Positions 43,930-55,134 of a stretch of 60,000 bases of DNA are shown in pieces. Position 1 is the stretch's first letter. Each line of letters begins with the position of its first letter. The notes under the pieces are model-generated. The model was not told the DNA's origin and searched no databases. It was given only the letters and a program-made list of their open reading frames with translations. The position numbers and the translations under genes are program-made. The DNA is from Adiantum capillus-veneris (lineage: Eukaryota; Streptophyta; Polypodiopsida; Polypodiales; Pteridaceae), in the NCBI GenBank assembly GCA_014529385.2, contig CM043956.1, positions 91,344,721 to 91,404,720 on the forward strand, given 5' to 3'.

Positions 43930-45253
43930 CTCCCCCCTTCCGCGTTCATGTCGTCCCCGACATGACCAGATTGTCGATGGCGATGTGGTCTTTGCTGTCG
44001 TTTTGGCTTCATCTGTTGCACTGCTTGTAACTTTGTCGAACCACAACAAGAACTATGATCCATTAGAGCGGACATCTATCATCATAACCATTCATCTTTT
44101 GAGATCCTCTAATTACTTTTATGTCTGCTCTTCTTCATTGGGGACTTCTTTGTTCTTGTGCAATCATGTTGTTAGTGTTGTCTGCAGCTTTGTCATTGTA
44201 GGCCATTCTTCGACTCGCCATTGAGGAGAAGTATGCTATGATCTGAAATTGGTGCTCCAATTCATTTGTCAATTGATTTGAGTAGCATTTCCTTATTGTT
44301 TATGTAGAAGGTATATGTACAAGAGGATGGTGATAGGTGTCTTTAGATTAGGGTCTAAAACCTAGATGACCAAAGGGAAAAAACCTGGTGGGAAAAAAAT
44401 GCCTTTGGTATACGCTCTTATTGGAGTTGAGCAGTTGAACGTGAAGTACATGTTCATGAAAGGTGAGTGCTTGGGTGAAACACGGAAAGAGTGCCTGATG
44501 CAAGTGCCAATTATGGGACACTCTATATGCATATGAAAAATTTGTCAACAAAAGCATGCAATGTGAAAGAAGGAGATGATGGGTGTTTCGAGGAATAAAT
44601 GTAGCACATGTGACATCAAAAGATGTCTCAATAGCTTCCACCTTTCCAAGAAGGGTTGTCGATGTAGAAGTTTCTCCACTCGTATCTCACTGTGCTCAGT
44701 ACGTGAGTGTCTTTTGGACCTTCTCCTTCACTTCACCAGACTTAAGTACTTAGACTTCGACTCTTTTGCTCACCTATACTAGCATGAGCGACACAACATA
44801 AATATGCTCAACTCTTCCAGCTTGAGCAGTACCTAGAATAGCTAAGACGCTTAGACCACAAAGAATATTACTTGAAGCATTGGGACTAACACCTCACTCA
44901 TTTTGTGGCTTAGCTACTCAACTCTGACTTGTATGACTTGTCGGTTGCATGTTGACACTGCTTTGTGACAAGTTCTTCGGCTGTTGTAGTGGCTGCTGAG
45001 ACCTACTTCGGGAAGTTTCATCGTTTTTCTGTACCTTCTTCTCTTTGTAGTGCTCAGGCCTCTCGTCAATCTTTTCTTCATGTGGATTATGGATTTTTTT
45101 TATTTTTTCTTAATAATAAACAAAGAAAATCTTAAAACAACTCAACAAAAGAAAAATCATTCAAATAGAAATCTAAATGCTATGTACACTATACACATGT
45201 CCCTAGGGGCTCATATATGTATTTTGTCCCCATACTCCTCTGTAACACTACAC
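43930..45253. other. Unidentified retroelement-derived sequence
   Basis: Contains a possible polyprotein tail (43930-44050), then AT-rich sequence with no long frame. At 45247 the sequence ends ...CTCTGTAACA, which could be another LTR edge, because gypsy B integrase sequence starts a few bases later. I cannot assign the part in between. Confidence 0.35.
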
Positions 45254-45451
45254 TAGATGGAAAGGGGTGAAACCTAGTGATGTTCGGAACGTCGTTCGGT
45301 AGGCCCAAAGAGCTGGCATAATATTTTTATCCCAGTCTCCTGTGTGATTGTTCATCTGTTTTGTGATGATTTTATAAATCATTCCATTTACCTTCTCTAC
45401 CAGACCATTGCATTGTGGATATTATGGTGTGGAATGTCGGTGTGTGGTGCC
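45254..45451 (-). pseudogene. Gypsy B integrase, C-terminal fragment
   Basis: Reads VEKVNGMIYKIITKQMNN, WDKNIMPALWAYRTTFR and SLGFTPFHLV on the minus strand, the end of the integrase core in gypsy elements. It breaks off at 45451, where the copia LTR starts, and its missing upstream part lies at 54138 onward. On the other side it stops after FHLV, where unrelated sequence begins. Confidence 0.82.
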
Positions 45452-45773
45452 TGTAAAGAAAGAGGATGCAAGAGAGCTACACAAGACAAGCACACACCAC
45501 ACAGAGATGGAAAGCTTCTTCTTCTTCTAGAAAAGAGAGTACAAAATGACTAAGTGCTAAAGCTGAAAAGTAGCACATATGTACATGCGGTCACTAAGTT
45601 TGAACTCCCTAGAAGCGTACTAGGCTGGCACTATAAGTGTAGTCCACCAGCTGTAGAATCACTGGCAGAGATCCTCCATTGTCGGCCACCTAACGCGCCA
45701 GTGAGTAAATGCTGTAAGCGGCCAAGACCCGTAGTGGATGCCAGCTCAAGATGTAGAGCTCGACATCTCAACA
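45452..45773 (-). repeat. Copia 3' LTR
   Basis: 322 bp from TGTAAAGAAAG to CATCTCAACA. By eye it differs from the other LTR by about 11 substitutions and a 3-bp indel. Confidence 0.93.
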
Positions 45774-46363
45774 CTCCCCCTCGAGCTCTGCATGTCGCAG
45801 AGTCTAAGCATAGTCCGGAAACGTCGAAGCTTCTCAGCTTCAAGGGCTTTGGTAAATATATCCGTTATCTGCTCCTCTGTGCTGACGTAGACCAAGTCGA
45901 TGTCGCCCGCCAACACTCGCTCTCGAACGTAGTGGTAATGGACCTCTATGTGCTTGGTCCTGGCATGGAACACTAGGTTCCTAGCCAACTGCATGCTACT
46001 GAGGTTGTCACAATGGATGACAATCTGCTGGTCCACCTGCACTCCCAAGTCCTCAAGTAATGTGCGTAGCCAAGCTACCTCGCACGCCGCAACTGCTGCA
46101 CCTCTGTACTCGGCCTCTGTGCTCGATAAAGCAACCGTAGGCTGCTTTTTGCTGCTCCAAGTAACAACAACACTCCCAAAAGAGAACATGAAGCCACTCG
46201 TAGATCTCCTATCAACAATGCTACCTGCCCAATCTGTATCTGTATACCCATACAATGCTAATGGCACATCTGCTGCATAGAACAATGCGTAGTCAAGAGT
46301 CCCTTGCACATACCGAAGTGTGCATCGTACTCCATCCAAATGTGGCTTCCTCGAAATCTGCAT
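45774..46363 (-). pseudogene. Copia RNase H domain
   Basis: Shows the copia RNase H set: Asp in YTDTDWAGS, Glu in LSSTEAEYRG and Asp in IHCDNLSSMQL, then ARTKHIEVHYHYVRE. It digests template RNA during cDNA synthesis. The frame is open over about 200 codons and ends at the polypurine tract near the 3' LTR. A stop near 46364-46366 separates it from RT. Confidence 0.87.
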
Positions 46364-46366
46364 GAA

Positions 46367-47095
46367 CTAACTCTCCAAGCCTACTGTGTAGCTCAAGTCT
46401 GGCCTCGTGATAGTCAAGTAGATTAGACTATCCACAATCTTCCTATACATATTGACATGCTCAACAACATCACCCTTCTCTGCACTCAGCTTTGCATTCA
46501 CATCCAAGGGAATAGAAATTGTCTTACAATCAGCCATACCATACTTTGACAACATGTCCAAAGCATACTGTCTCTGTGACAGCCATACACCCTCTGGAGT
46601 CCTGATCACCTCAATGCCAAGAAAGTAGCGCAACTCGCCCAAATCTTTCATTTCAAACTCCTGTTTGAGAAGACCCTTCACATGGTCAATCTCCATAGCA
46701 TTTTCACCCACAATAATAAGGTCATCTACATATATGGTAATGACCACAATCCCCACATCACTCTCATGTACATAGAGTGAATGATCAGCATGAGCTCTCC
46801 TAAACCCAATACTGACAAGATACTTGGCAATCCTGTCACACCATGCTCTAGAGCCCTGCTTCAAACCATACAAAGCTTTGAGAAGTCTGCATACATAATC
46901 TGGGTAACCTGGATCGACATAACCAGGTGGTTGATCCATATACACTTCCTCTTGCAACTCACCATTCAAGAAGGCATTCTTTACATCCATTTGATGCATA
47001 ATCCATCCTCTAGATGCATCCACTGCTATGACAGCTCTCACAGTCGTCATCTTTGCCACTGAAGCAAAGGTCTCCTCATAGTCTATGCCATACGT
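46367..47095 (-). pseudogene. Copia RT, downstream part
   Basis: Contains TYGIDYEETFASVAKM, QMDVKNAFLNGEL, YGLKQGSRAW and the YVDD box (IYVDDLIIVG, about 46715-46740). The peptide before TYGIDYEETF is at 50552 (KARVVAKGYA), so a single RT gene was split by the nested element. Confidence 0.88.
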
Positions 47096-47966
47096 TGTTG
47101 GGAAACAAGCAAACTGGAATACCTCTATAGCGATGTCACTCAAGAGCGTTGAAAGAGAACTACAAGACACCAAAAGCTTTGCAAAATCCTTTTGAAACAC
47201 CACAAGTCCAATAGGAGTAGACCCTTGGGAATTTACTAGCCGTCGCCCACCCAAGAGACTATGTCACATAGGAGCAAAACCCTGTCAAAGCACGGATTTA
47301 CAGCACACGCCGACCAATGCACATGAAGACAAGAGCCTCTCCTTTCACAATCAAACATCACAAACCCACAACTTCAACATCAATTCCACAATTCATAGAT
47401 ACATGCCCTCCGAATCTGTCTACACACAATTTGCCACTAGGCTGCCATAGCCATAACCCTGCAGAGAACTAGTCGTAACCTGATGAGCACAACTCCAATT
47501 GGGTCACTTTAAAGCTTGAGAGAAAGCTTGAAAGATGACTGGCGAGAAATCTGAAGATGACTAAAATTGATTCCATACGCCCCCATGAGCAAAATTGACG
47601 CGAACAGAGAGCTGTCCCAGCACGACTACATGTAGAGAAGGCTAGTCGGGGCAAAAAACTGCATCAAAAGCACCAAGGAGGCACAAAGAGCTAAAACCTG
47701 AAAATTTTTTATGTTTGGCTGAACTTTTTAAGTTTGTACATGATTTTTGATTATATACAAGTCTCACTTCAAAAAACTCACTCACGGGCACTTACAATAG
47801 CCCAACAGTTGTCACTAGACTAGCGCCTTGCAGTGCATGTACATGTGCTTACTAAAGCAAGCTAAAAAACCCACAAAAAGAAATCCCACACACCCTTTTG
47901 ACATCCGACGTCATGTCCATATGTACAAATTTACAAAAAAATGGGGTGCTCAAAATGCGCGCAACA
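47096..47966 (-). repeat. 3' LTR of the gag-only element
   Basis: 871 bp starting TGTTGGGAAAC and ending GCGCAACA. A G-rich tract (ACTAGGGGGTTGG on the minus strand, about 47975-47990) next to it is the likely polypurine primer. Small open frames inside (47469-47654) are not genes. Confidence 0.92.
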
Positions 47967-49086
47967 TAGTTTGCCAACCCCCTAGTCTGCTAGAGCATTC
48001 ATGCTCAACAGTAGCATAAGCATATTGTCCACCCGGATCAAAGGTCCATACAACATAAGCACAAAATGCATGAAGAAACACTAACCATATCAATTGCGTC
48101 ACTCCCAATATGAAATCACAAACCATGTGTAGAATCCAAATCCTCTTTAGGCATAAAGGACTCTCAACAAATATATTAGAGAAAGGCCCTTTTATTATTA
48201 TAGCATGCAAGAAATCCTTTAACATCTCATCCAAAAAGTCTTCAACTTTTATCTCAACCATTTTTATATCCTCATGCATATCCATCTCATTCTCCCCACT
48301 CTTGATGAAGCTTCTATCCAATTTAGCCGTATCATGCTTGATAGGTAAGCCATCTTCTACACATAGCTTCCTATTCTCAACATAAGGATCAAGCAAGGAA
48401 GCATCAACCATCTCATCATTAGGAATCCATATTATTATTTTATGGCTTTCCACATCCTCAAAAACCTCCAAATTCTCCTTCTTGATCAAGGCATGTCTAC
48501 ATACATCATCATAGATGCAAGCATGAGAGTCCTCGTGGAAAATGTCCTCATTAGCAAGGTCCACAACATGCTCAATAGCATCATCATTTAGTGGAAAATA
48601 CTCAACAATAGCATGCATTTGAGAGATCTCTTCATTCACATCATTTACTTCTATATAAGTATCCTCATTGACTTGCAAATCATTCTCAACTACTTCACAT
48701 AAAGGAGAGGGATACTCAACATCCACTTTCACATCACCCACATGCTCATCTTTCACATTGGACACATCAACAATGGCATCTTCAACTTGATTCTCATCAT
48801 GATCATTCTTTAAGACTTCACTAATTGCATCCTTTTCCTTCTCATTAACTTTTAGATTGGTAGAAACCTTATCTTTTGCACATGAAACACCATTGAGTGG
48901 CATAAACAACCAAGATGGCATGATGGGTACATTCATCTTAGCGTCTTTCTCCTCATTATATGCTTTATGCTCTATATCAATAGAATCATCATGATACAAT
49001 ATTACATTAGAGGCTTTCTTTGTATCCACATCAATGCATAGACAAACCTTTGGCTCCATATCACCCTGCAATCCAAGTTGCCTCAC
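47967..49086 (-). CDS. Acidic ORF with C-terminal hydrophobic segment in the gag-only element
   Basis: The frame is open for about 370 codons. Most of it is rich in Asp, Glu and Val (VEDAIVDVSNVKDEHVGDVK), then from about residue 315 there is a hydrophobic stretch (WILHMVCDFILGVTQLIWLV) that could cross a membrane, and VVWTFDPGG. The ORF ends 17 nt inside the LTR. I do not recognise it. It may be a degenerate polyprotein linker, an envelope-like or accessory protein, or the fused remains of a deleted pol. That it is open over such a length in a non-autonomous element is noteworthy. Confidence 0.5.
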
Positions 49087-49256
49087 TCTCTCTAGCTTCC
49101 ATTCCTTATGCTTTGCAATATTACTGCATCATCAAATGTAAGTGGCCTTTTAAGCTCAACCTTAAACTTCAAATCAGTCCTCAAATTTTGCATAAACATA
49201 CACTTCTTAAGCATAAGAGGAGGTGCATCACTTCCCAAAGCAACACACCATTTTCG

Positions 49257-49660
49257 TCACAAAGCGATGAATTTCTTGACAAAGGAATCTACACTTTCAC
49301 CATCACATTGCACAAGTCCTTCAATGGAGTGCCATACATCTATTGGGTCCTCTACCTTCTTCAACCTCTCAAGGAAAGCCTTCTTTAATGCATCATAAGT
49401 CATCACCAATGGAGGTTGAGATGATTTCAACCAAAACTCATACTCATCATACCATATCCTTGCATCCTCTTTCAAGAAAAAGAACAAAATCTTGAGCATA
49501 ATCATTGGATCTTCCTTATTTTCCATCAAACAAGAAAACTCCATCTTTTCAATGAATGCATCAGCATCCTCACCTACATGACCATAGAACCTTGGAAACT
49601 CTGTTATCATAGCCATCAAAGCTATCAATTGAAGGTCACTTGAAGAAGATCCTCGGTGGC
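49257..49660 (-). CDS. Gag of the non-autonomous element
   Basis: Begins shortly after the primer site and contains the gag core: FPRFYGHVGEDADAFIEKME, LKILFFFLKEDARIWYDEYE and YDALKKAFLERLKKVEDPID. A frame change follows near 49257, where the rest of the gag C-terminus (VELKRPLTFDDA) continues in another frame to about 49100. Gag with intact packaging signals would let the RNA enter particles of a helper element. Confidence 0.75.
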
Positions 49661-49668
49661 GAGCACCA
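49651..49668 (-). promoter_or_regulatory. Primer-binding site of the gag-only element
   Basis: Minus strand TGGTGCTCGCCACCGAGG, 6 nt inside the LTR edge at 49675. It differs from the initiator-tRNA type of the host copia element. Confidence 0.6.
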
Positions 49669-49674
49669 AAACAC

Positions 49675-50547
49675 TGTTGGGAAACAAGCAAACTGGAACA
49701 CCTCTATAGCGATGTCACCCAAGAGCGTTGAAAGAGAACTACAAGACACCAAAATCTTTGCAAAATCCTTTTGAAACACCACAAGTCCAATAGGAGTAGA
49801 CCCTTGGGAATTTACTAGCCGTCGCCCACCCAAGAGACTATGTCACATAGGAGCAAAACCCTGTCAAAGCACGGATTTACAGCACACGCCGACCAATGCA
49901 TATGAAGACAAGAGCCTCTCCTTTCACAATCAAACATCACAAACCCACAACTTCAACATCAATTCCACAATTCATAGATACATGTCCTCCGAATCTGTCT
50001 ACACACAATTTGCCACTAGGCTTCCATAGCCATAACCCTGCAGAGAACTAGTCGTAACCTGATGAGCACAACTCCAATTGGGGCACTTTAAAGCTTGAGA
50101 GAAATCTTGAAAGATGACTGGCGAGAAATCTGAAGATGACTAAAATTGATTCCATACGCCCCCATGAGCAAAATTGACGCGAACAGAGAGCTGTCCCAGC
50201 ACGACTACATGTAGAGAAGGCTAGTCGGGGCAAAAAACTGCATCAAAAAGCACCAAGGAGGCACAACGAGCTAAAACCTGCAAATTTCTGATGTTTGGCG
50301 GAACTTTTTTAAGTTTGCACATGAGTTTTGATTATATACAAGTCTCTCTTCAAAAAACTCACTCACGGGCACTTACAGTAGCCCAACAGCTGTCACTAGA
50401 CTAGCGCCTTGCAGTGCATGTACATGTGCTTGCTAAAGCAAGCTAAAAAACCCACAAAAAGAAATCCCACACACCCTTTTGACATCCGGAGTCATGTCCA
50501 TATGTACAAATTTACAAAAAAACAGGGTTCTCAAAATGCGCGCAACA
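49675..50547 (-). repeat. 5' LTR of the gag-only element
   Basis: 873 bp, same ends as 47096-47966, about 97% identical by eye count. Confidence 0.92.
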
Positions 50548-51166
50548 ACATCTATGCATAACCCTTTGCGACCACCCTTGCCTTGTGACGCTCAATGTTA
50601 CCATCAGCCTTATGCTTGGTATTATACACCCATTTACAGCCAATAACTTTCTTGCCACTTGGCAATGGCACCAACTCCCATGTGTCATTTGATTCCAATG
50701 CAGCCATCTCTTCATTCATTGCATCATCCCAATGCACATTTCCAACTGCATCCTCAAAACATGTGGGCTCCACATCCTGTATCACCTTAGCCATGTAGGC
50801 TTGGTGATGCGCTAGATACCCTTTATAAGTCAATTTCTGAACTGGATTTTTGACTCTGTTAGATCTGCGCGGTCCTGGGTCACTCCTTTGCCCTCTAGCA
50901 TCTTCTTGTACTTTCCTTACACCAGGTGTCCTGACAGCCGAAATTCCAAATTCCTCATCAAGACTTTGTTCAGAACCATGTGAATCCATGCCTACATGTG
51001 AAAAACCTGATGATGCATCAGCCATAAAGGGGGGTTCATCAACCTTTTCCTTTCCTTTTCGTGATACATTCCCTATACCTGCTGGTGGAGTAACCTGCGT
51101 ACGTAGTCTACCATTCCATGGATTCTCAACAGAGCCACGAGAAGAGGACTCTTGTGGTCCACTCAA
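50548..51166 (-). pseudogene. Copia RT, upstream part, and linker
   Basis: The minus strand carries a Ser-rich linker, RSNRVKNPVQKLTYKGYLAH, then the RT start with WDDAMNEEMAALESNDTWEL and CKWVYNTKHKADGNIERHKA, ending KARVVAKGYA at the insertion point. The linker and this sequence are typical of the copia integrase-RT junction. Confidence 0.87.
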
Positions 51167-51990
51167 AACCTGTGTGACTGTGGCCTCACATTTTGTACAA
51201 CCACATCATCTTTTACATCAGCCCCAACAGTGCCATGTGCATTACTGTACCAGCTGCTCATCTCATCAAAGACTACATCTCTGCTCACTTGTAATTCTCG
51301 TGTAGTAGGATTGTAGCACCTGTACCCCTTTTGTTCAAGGGAATATCCCACAAGAATACATTTCTCTGCTTTAGGATCCAATTTCCTACGCAACTCATCT
51401 GGTACATGCACGTAAGCTATGCATCCAAACACTTTCAAGTGTGCCAAATCAGGCTTTGTATCTGTAAACTTTTCCTCAAGTGTACATCATGCACCGCAGC
51501 TATAGGTGTCATGTTCATAATGTACACATCTGTATTTACAGCTTCAGCCCAGAAATGATGAGGCATGTTCTTCTCATTCATCAATGCACGTGCAACCTCT
51601 GCAATGTGCCTGTTTTTCCTTTCTGCAACCCCATTCTGCTGTGGAGTATATCTGCATGTAAACTGCCTGCATATACCATGCATTCGCAAAAAATCTGAAA
51701 AATCATTGGAGAAGTACTCTCCCCTTCCATCTGACCTCAATGTCTTGATTTGCATATCTGTCTCCTTCTCAATCATGACTTTGAAGTCTTGAAAGTGACC
51801 AAACACTTCACTTTTGTTACGCATGAAGTAGACCCATACTTTCCTTGTATGGTCATCAATGAAAGAGACATAATACCTGCAACCATGTATACTTGCAGTA
51901 TCGGTTGGACCCCAAACATCTGTGTGCACCACCTCAAGTGGCTTTTTACATACATTGCGCTCATGTGGAAATGAGCCCTTTGATTGTTTT
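51163..51990 (-). pseudogene. Copia integrase core and C-terminal region
   Basis: The D-D-E core is readable: Asp of VHTDVWGP, Asp of LRSDGRGEYFS and Glu of QQNGVAERKNRHI, followed by LKVFGCIAYVHVP and KCILVGYSLEQKGYRCYNP, hallmarks of copia integrase. Position between protease and RT sets the copia order. A frame change around 51440 separates the core from the C-terminal region. Confidence 0.9.
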
Positions 51991-52598
51991 CCAAACTAGC
52001 ATGCTGCACACACTTTATGCATACCATCCACCTTGAATTTGGGAAAACCTTTTACAATCTGTTTTGATTGCATGCTGCGCAATCTCTGCTCATTGACATG
52101 GCCAATGCGTTTGTGCCAAATGTCAACATCAGCCACAACACCTATGCCCTGTGCAAATAATGCAGCTTTTACCTCAGGCATGTCTACATTCAGCGTAAAC
52201 ATTCTGCCTACACATTTGCCCTTTGTGATCAGCTTACAGCCATTCTGGAAATCTTCTACATAACAGCCATTTGGATTGAAGCGAACCTGCAAACCCTGCT
52301 CAACCATTTGTCCAACAGAAACAAGATTCTTTGTAATGTTTGGGACATGAAGTACATCTGCTAAGTACTTTGATTTCCCACTCTTCGTATTTAGAGGTAT
52401 GTCCCCTACATGAGCAATGGGGTGAGCTGTGTCATCTCCTGTCTGCACATAGCCTGACACATCTGGTTTGCGCATATCTCTAAACCACTCTCCACGAGAC
52501 ATCATGTGATTAGAGGCACTTGAATCCACATACCAAACATCATCTTGGGTGGAATTCTCTGCAGTCATTGTATTCATTACATGCTGCATAACAAACAT
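51991..52598 (-). pseudogene. Copia protease and GAG-pre-integrase domain
   Basis: VWYVDSSASNHM near 52510-52545 is the copia protease site, with DSS where D-S-G is usual. It is followed by the GAG-pre-integrase zinc domain (DIWHKRIGHVNEQRL, then VCAAC near 52000). The unusual active site may mean reduced activity or decay. Confidence 0.82.
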
Positions 52599-53552
52599 GC
52601 GCTCGTTTTTGCTGTCATCTGCATCTCTGCTAGTAGATGCATAGTTGCCCTATTCTCTCTTTCCACTTGCTTTTCCCTTTGGACAGTCACGTGACATGTG
52701 ACCTCTTTCACCACAAGTCCAACATTCTCTGCTATCTGCAGTATGTTGCTACCTGCTTGATCCTGCACCACGACCTCTTTGACTCCCCCTGCCTTGAGAC
52801 TGGTTTCTCCTGCCACCTGTATTGTTTTGATTTGATTGACCTTCTTGAAATTGGCCCTTGCAACCACTTGGGCCTCGACCACGACCTCTACCTCTACCTC
52901 TGTTGGAGTTAGAATAGAAGGCCTGTTCAGAATTATTTCTGCCATGAGAAGAAGATGTGTCAAGGTTCTTCTCCTCAAGAATAAGCATAGAAATCAAATC
53001 TTGGAACACGGGGATGTCGTCTCTTGTATTCATGGAAGACCTGAAATGTACACACTCATCTCCTAGACCATCCAAGCATGCACGGACAATGTCATCGTCT
53101 TCCACTGAGACTTTAATAGATCCAAGAGCCTCGATGATACTCTTGATCTTCAAAGCATAATCATTGATGGAGAGGTTGTTCCTCTTAACCTGATTTAGCT
53201 CCGACTTTAGTTGAAGCTTCCTGGCCTTGGTGTTCACCTCGAACACTCTGCCTAAGTTTTTCCATGCAATGGCGGGGGTTTCAGCATCCTGTAGATAGCC
53301 CATCATGCCATCTGTGATGCTCATAGAAAGTCAATACATCACTTTGCTCTGGCCTTGTTGCCAGTCCCTCAAAGCTTTCCTTTCTTCTGTTGTAGCATTT
53401 GCCTCGGGAATCTCTGGTTCCTTTTCATTGTTTCCTTTTACATAGTCCCAATAACCTTTTCCTTTTAGGAAATTTGTTATTCTGAACTTCCATGCAGGGT
53501 AGTTATTTTTCTCAAGCTTCTCAGTGACAATCTAACTGAAACCGTCAGACAT
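52599..53552 (-). pseudogene. Copia gag
   Basis: ATG at 53550-53552, then NNYPAWKFRITNFL, the UBN2-type core (IAWKNLGRVFEVNTKARKLQ), an Asn/Arg/Gly-rich segment and a CX2CX4HX4C knuckle (CWTCGERGHMSRDC, about 52675-52720). Stops interrupt the frame near 53535, near 53327 and just before the knuckle at 52749, so Gag is broken. Confidence 0.85.
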
Positions 53553-53806
53553 CTTGAAGCACTAAGACAAAATAGCTGCAATCTGCAAAAACCTGCAAAT
53601 CTGCTGAACCTGCTATCGTGGTACCTGTAACGCTTTCTACACTCAACGAGTGTCCACAATCAAGCGTACATACAACCACTGTACTTGTAAAGTAAATCTC
53701 TGTATACTGTACTTTGGAGACCTATTCAGAAACTGCATCTGGTCGTGGATTGCGAACGAAGGGATTGTGATGCTCTTGCTCTCTTAGCCTCTCTTGCCTG
53801 CACCAG

Positions 53807-53818
53807 GCTCTGATACCA
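53807..53818 (-). promoter_or_regulatory. Copia primer-binding site (initiator Met tRNA)
   Basis: Minus strand TGGTATCAGAGC lies directly against the LTR end at 53819, as expected for a copia element primed by initiator Met tRNA. Confidence 0.93.
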
Positions 53819-54137
53819 TGTAAAGAAAGAGGATGCAAGAGAGCTACACAAGACAAGCACACACCACATAGAGATGGAAAGCTTCTTCTTCTTCTAGAAA
53901 AGAGAGTACAAAATGACTAAGTGCTAAATCTAAAAAGTAGCACATATGTACATGCGGTCACTAAGTGTGAACTCGCTAGAAGCGTACTAGGCTGGCACTA
54001 TAAGTGTAGTCCAGCTGTAGAATCACTAGCAGAGATCCTCTGTTGTCGGCCACCTAACGCGCCAGTGAGTAAATTCCGTAAGCGGCCAAGACCCGTAGTG
54101 GATGCCAGCTCAAGATGTAGAGCTCGGCATCTCAACA
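53819..54137 (-). repeat. Copia 5' LTR
   Basis: 319 bp, matching 45452-45773. Ends TGTAAAG...CTCAACA. Confidence 0.93.
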
Positions 54138-54810
54138 ATGCCTAACTTCTTCATCAGTTCTCCTACCAAATCACCTCTAAATCCTGGTCCTCTATCTAAT
54201 ATTATCTCAAGAGGAGTGCCAAAACGGCAATAGATGTTCTCAAAAATGAACTTTGCTACCTCTTGGGTTGTAATGCGGGTGGTGGCTGTTGCTTCTGCCC
54301 AACGAGTCATGTAGTCTATAGCCACTATGATGTACAATTTACCTAATTGGTCCCTTGGTAAAGGACCGATTGCATCTATTCCCCATTTCTCAAATGGACC
54401 ATATGAAATGATAGGAGTTTGTGGCTCGTAGGTTAAGGTGCAATCATTGGCCACTTGACGAGCTTTACATGTTTTACACCAATGGTGTACATCCTTGTTC
54501 AAACTAGGCCAAGAGTATCCTACCTGTAGAATCTTCCTACTGGTGATATCTAGAGCAAAATGACCACCGCAGATGCCATCATGGCAACTTGAAATTACCT
54601 ATGTGATTTCACTGGAGGTTGGCACCCGCCTGAGGATATGATCCTTGCCCTTACAGTACAAGTGGTTGTTTACAAGGCGATATCTCGTAGCCTTCCTGAC
54701 CAGCCACTGCTTCTGGCCTTTGGTGTATCCTTCCGGACATTCTCCTGTATCTAGAAAACTGATGATATCCGGCATTGCATCACTACCTTGGAAGAGGGGT
54801 AGCTTCAATT
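54138..54810 (-). pseudogene. Gypsy B integrase, zinc-binding domain and core
   Basis: KQWLVRKATRYRLVNNHLYC leads into the HHCC module, then FEKWGIDAIGPLPRDQ (first Asp) and FGTPLEIILDRGPGFRGD (second Asp) on the minus strand. The frame ends at the copia LTR at 54137, before the catalytic Glu. A stop near 54599 divides it. Confidence 0.87.
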
Positions 54811-54839
54811 TGATGGCTCCTACGGGAACGTCTCACTGC

Positions 54840-55130
54840 TTCAAACTTCCTTAGAAGATCCTTAACTTGGCGTAGTTGCCCAAGTAAAAATTGATCCTTA
54901 CAAACCTAAGTGCCATTTATCTGCCTTATCAAAAGCAAAGCATCGCCAAACACATTTAGGCGTTGAATTCCTTGTGAGATACATTGTTCCAACCCAAGAA
55001 TTAGGGCTGCATATTCTGCTTCATTGTTGGAGTGGGAGTGTAATAACTACTCAATGGAGAATACTCTTTCTTGTTGCTCGTTGAAAATGACTACGCCAGT
55101 TGCAAACTGGTCCATTGTTCTCTTGTATGC
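54840..55130 (-). pseudogene. Additional RNase H of gypsy B
   Basis: NNEAEYAALILG-like sequence near 54985-55035 and DALLLI-like sequence near 54925-54950 correspond to the extra RNase H of element A at 643-930. No frame is open across it, with a stop near 55048, so only motif fragments remain. Placed between RT-RNase H and integrase as in the Tat/Ogre lineage. Confidence 0.6.
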
Positions 55131-55134
55131 TCCG

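Larger units (their letters stand above)
47096..50547 (-). mobile_element. Gag-only (non-autonomous) LTR element inside copia RT
   Basis: Two LTRs (47096-47966 and 49675-50547), a primer site beside the right one, and about 1.7 kb of internal sequence containing gag and a second ORF but no protease, RT or integrase. It interrupts the copia RT between GYA and TYG. Flanking bases (TACGT and ACATC) give no clean duplication. By eye the LTRs differ at about 24 positions and two indels in 871 bp. It must have been mobilised by proteins of another element. Confidence 0.9.
45452..54137 (-). mobile_element. Ty1/copia element, 8.7 kb, inserted in gypsy B integrase
   Basis: LTRs at 45452-45773 and 53819-54137 bracket a minus-strand gag-protease-integrase-RT-RNase H order, the copia arrangement. 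The primer site is at 53807-53818 and a purine tract lies at 45774-45785. Flanks read GTGCC and ATGCC, a probable 5-bp target duplication with one change. The host sequence on both sides is integrase of the same gypsy element. A gag-only element interrupts its RT at 47096-50547. Confidence 0.93.

Noticed and set aside
47469-47654. Small ORF repeated at 50048-50233
   Set aside because: Both lie inside the two LTR copies of the gag-only element and have no promoter or motif.
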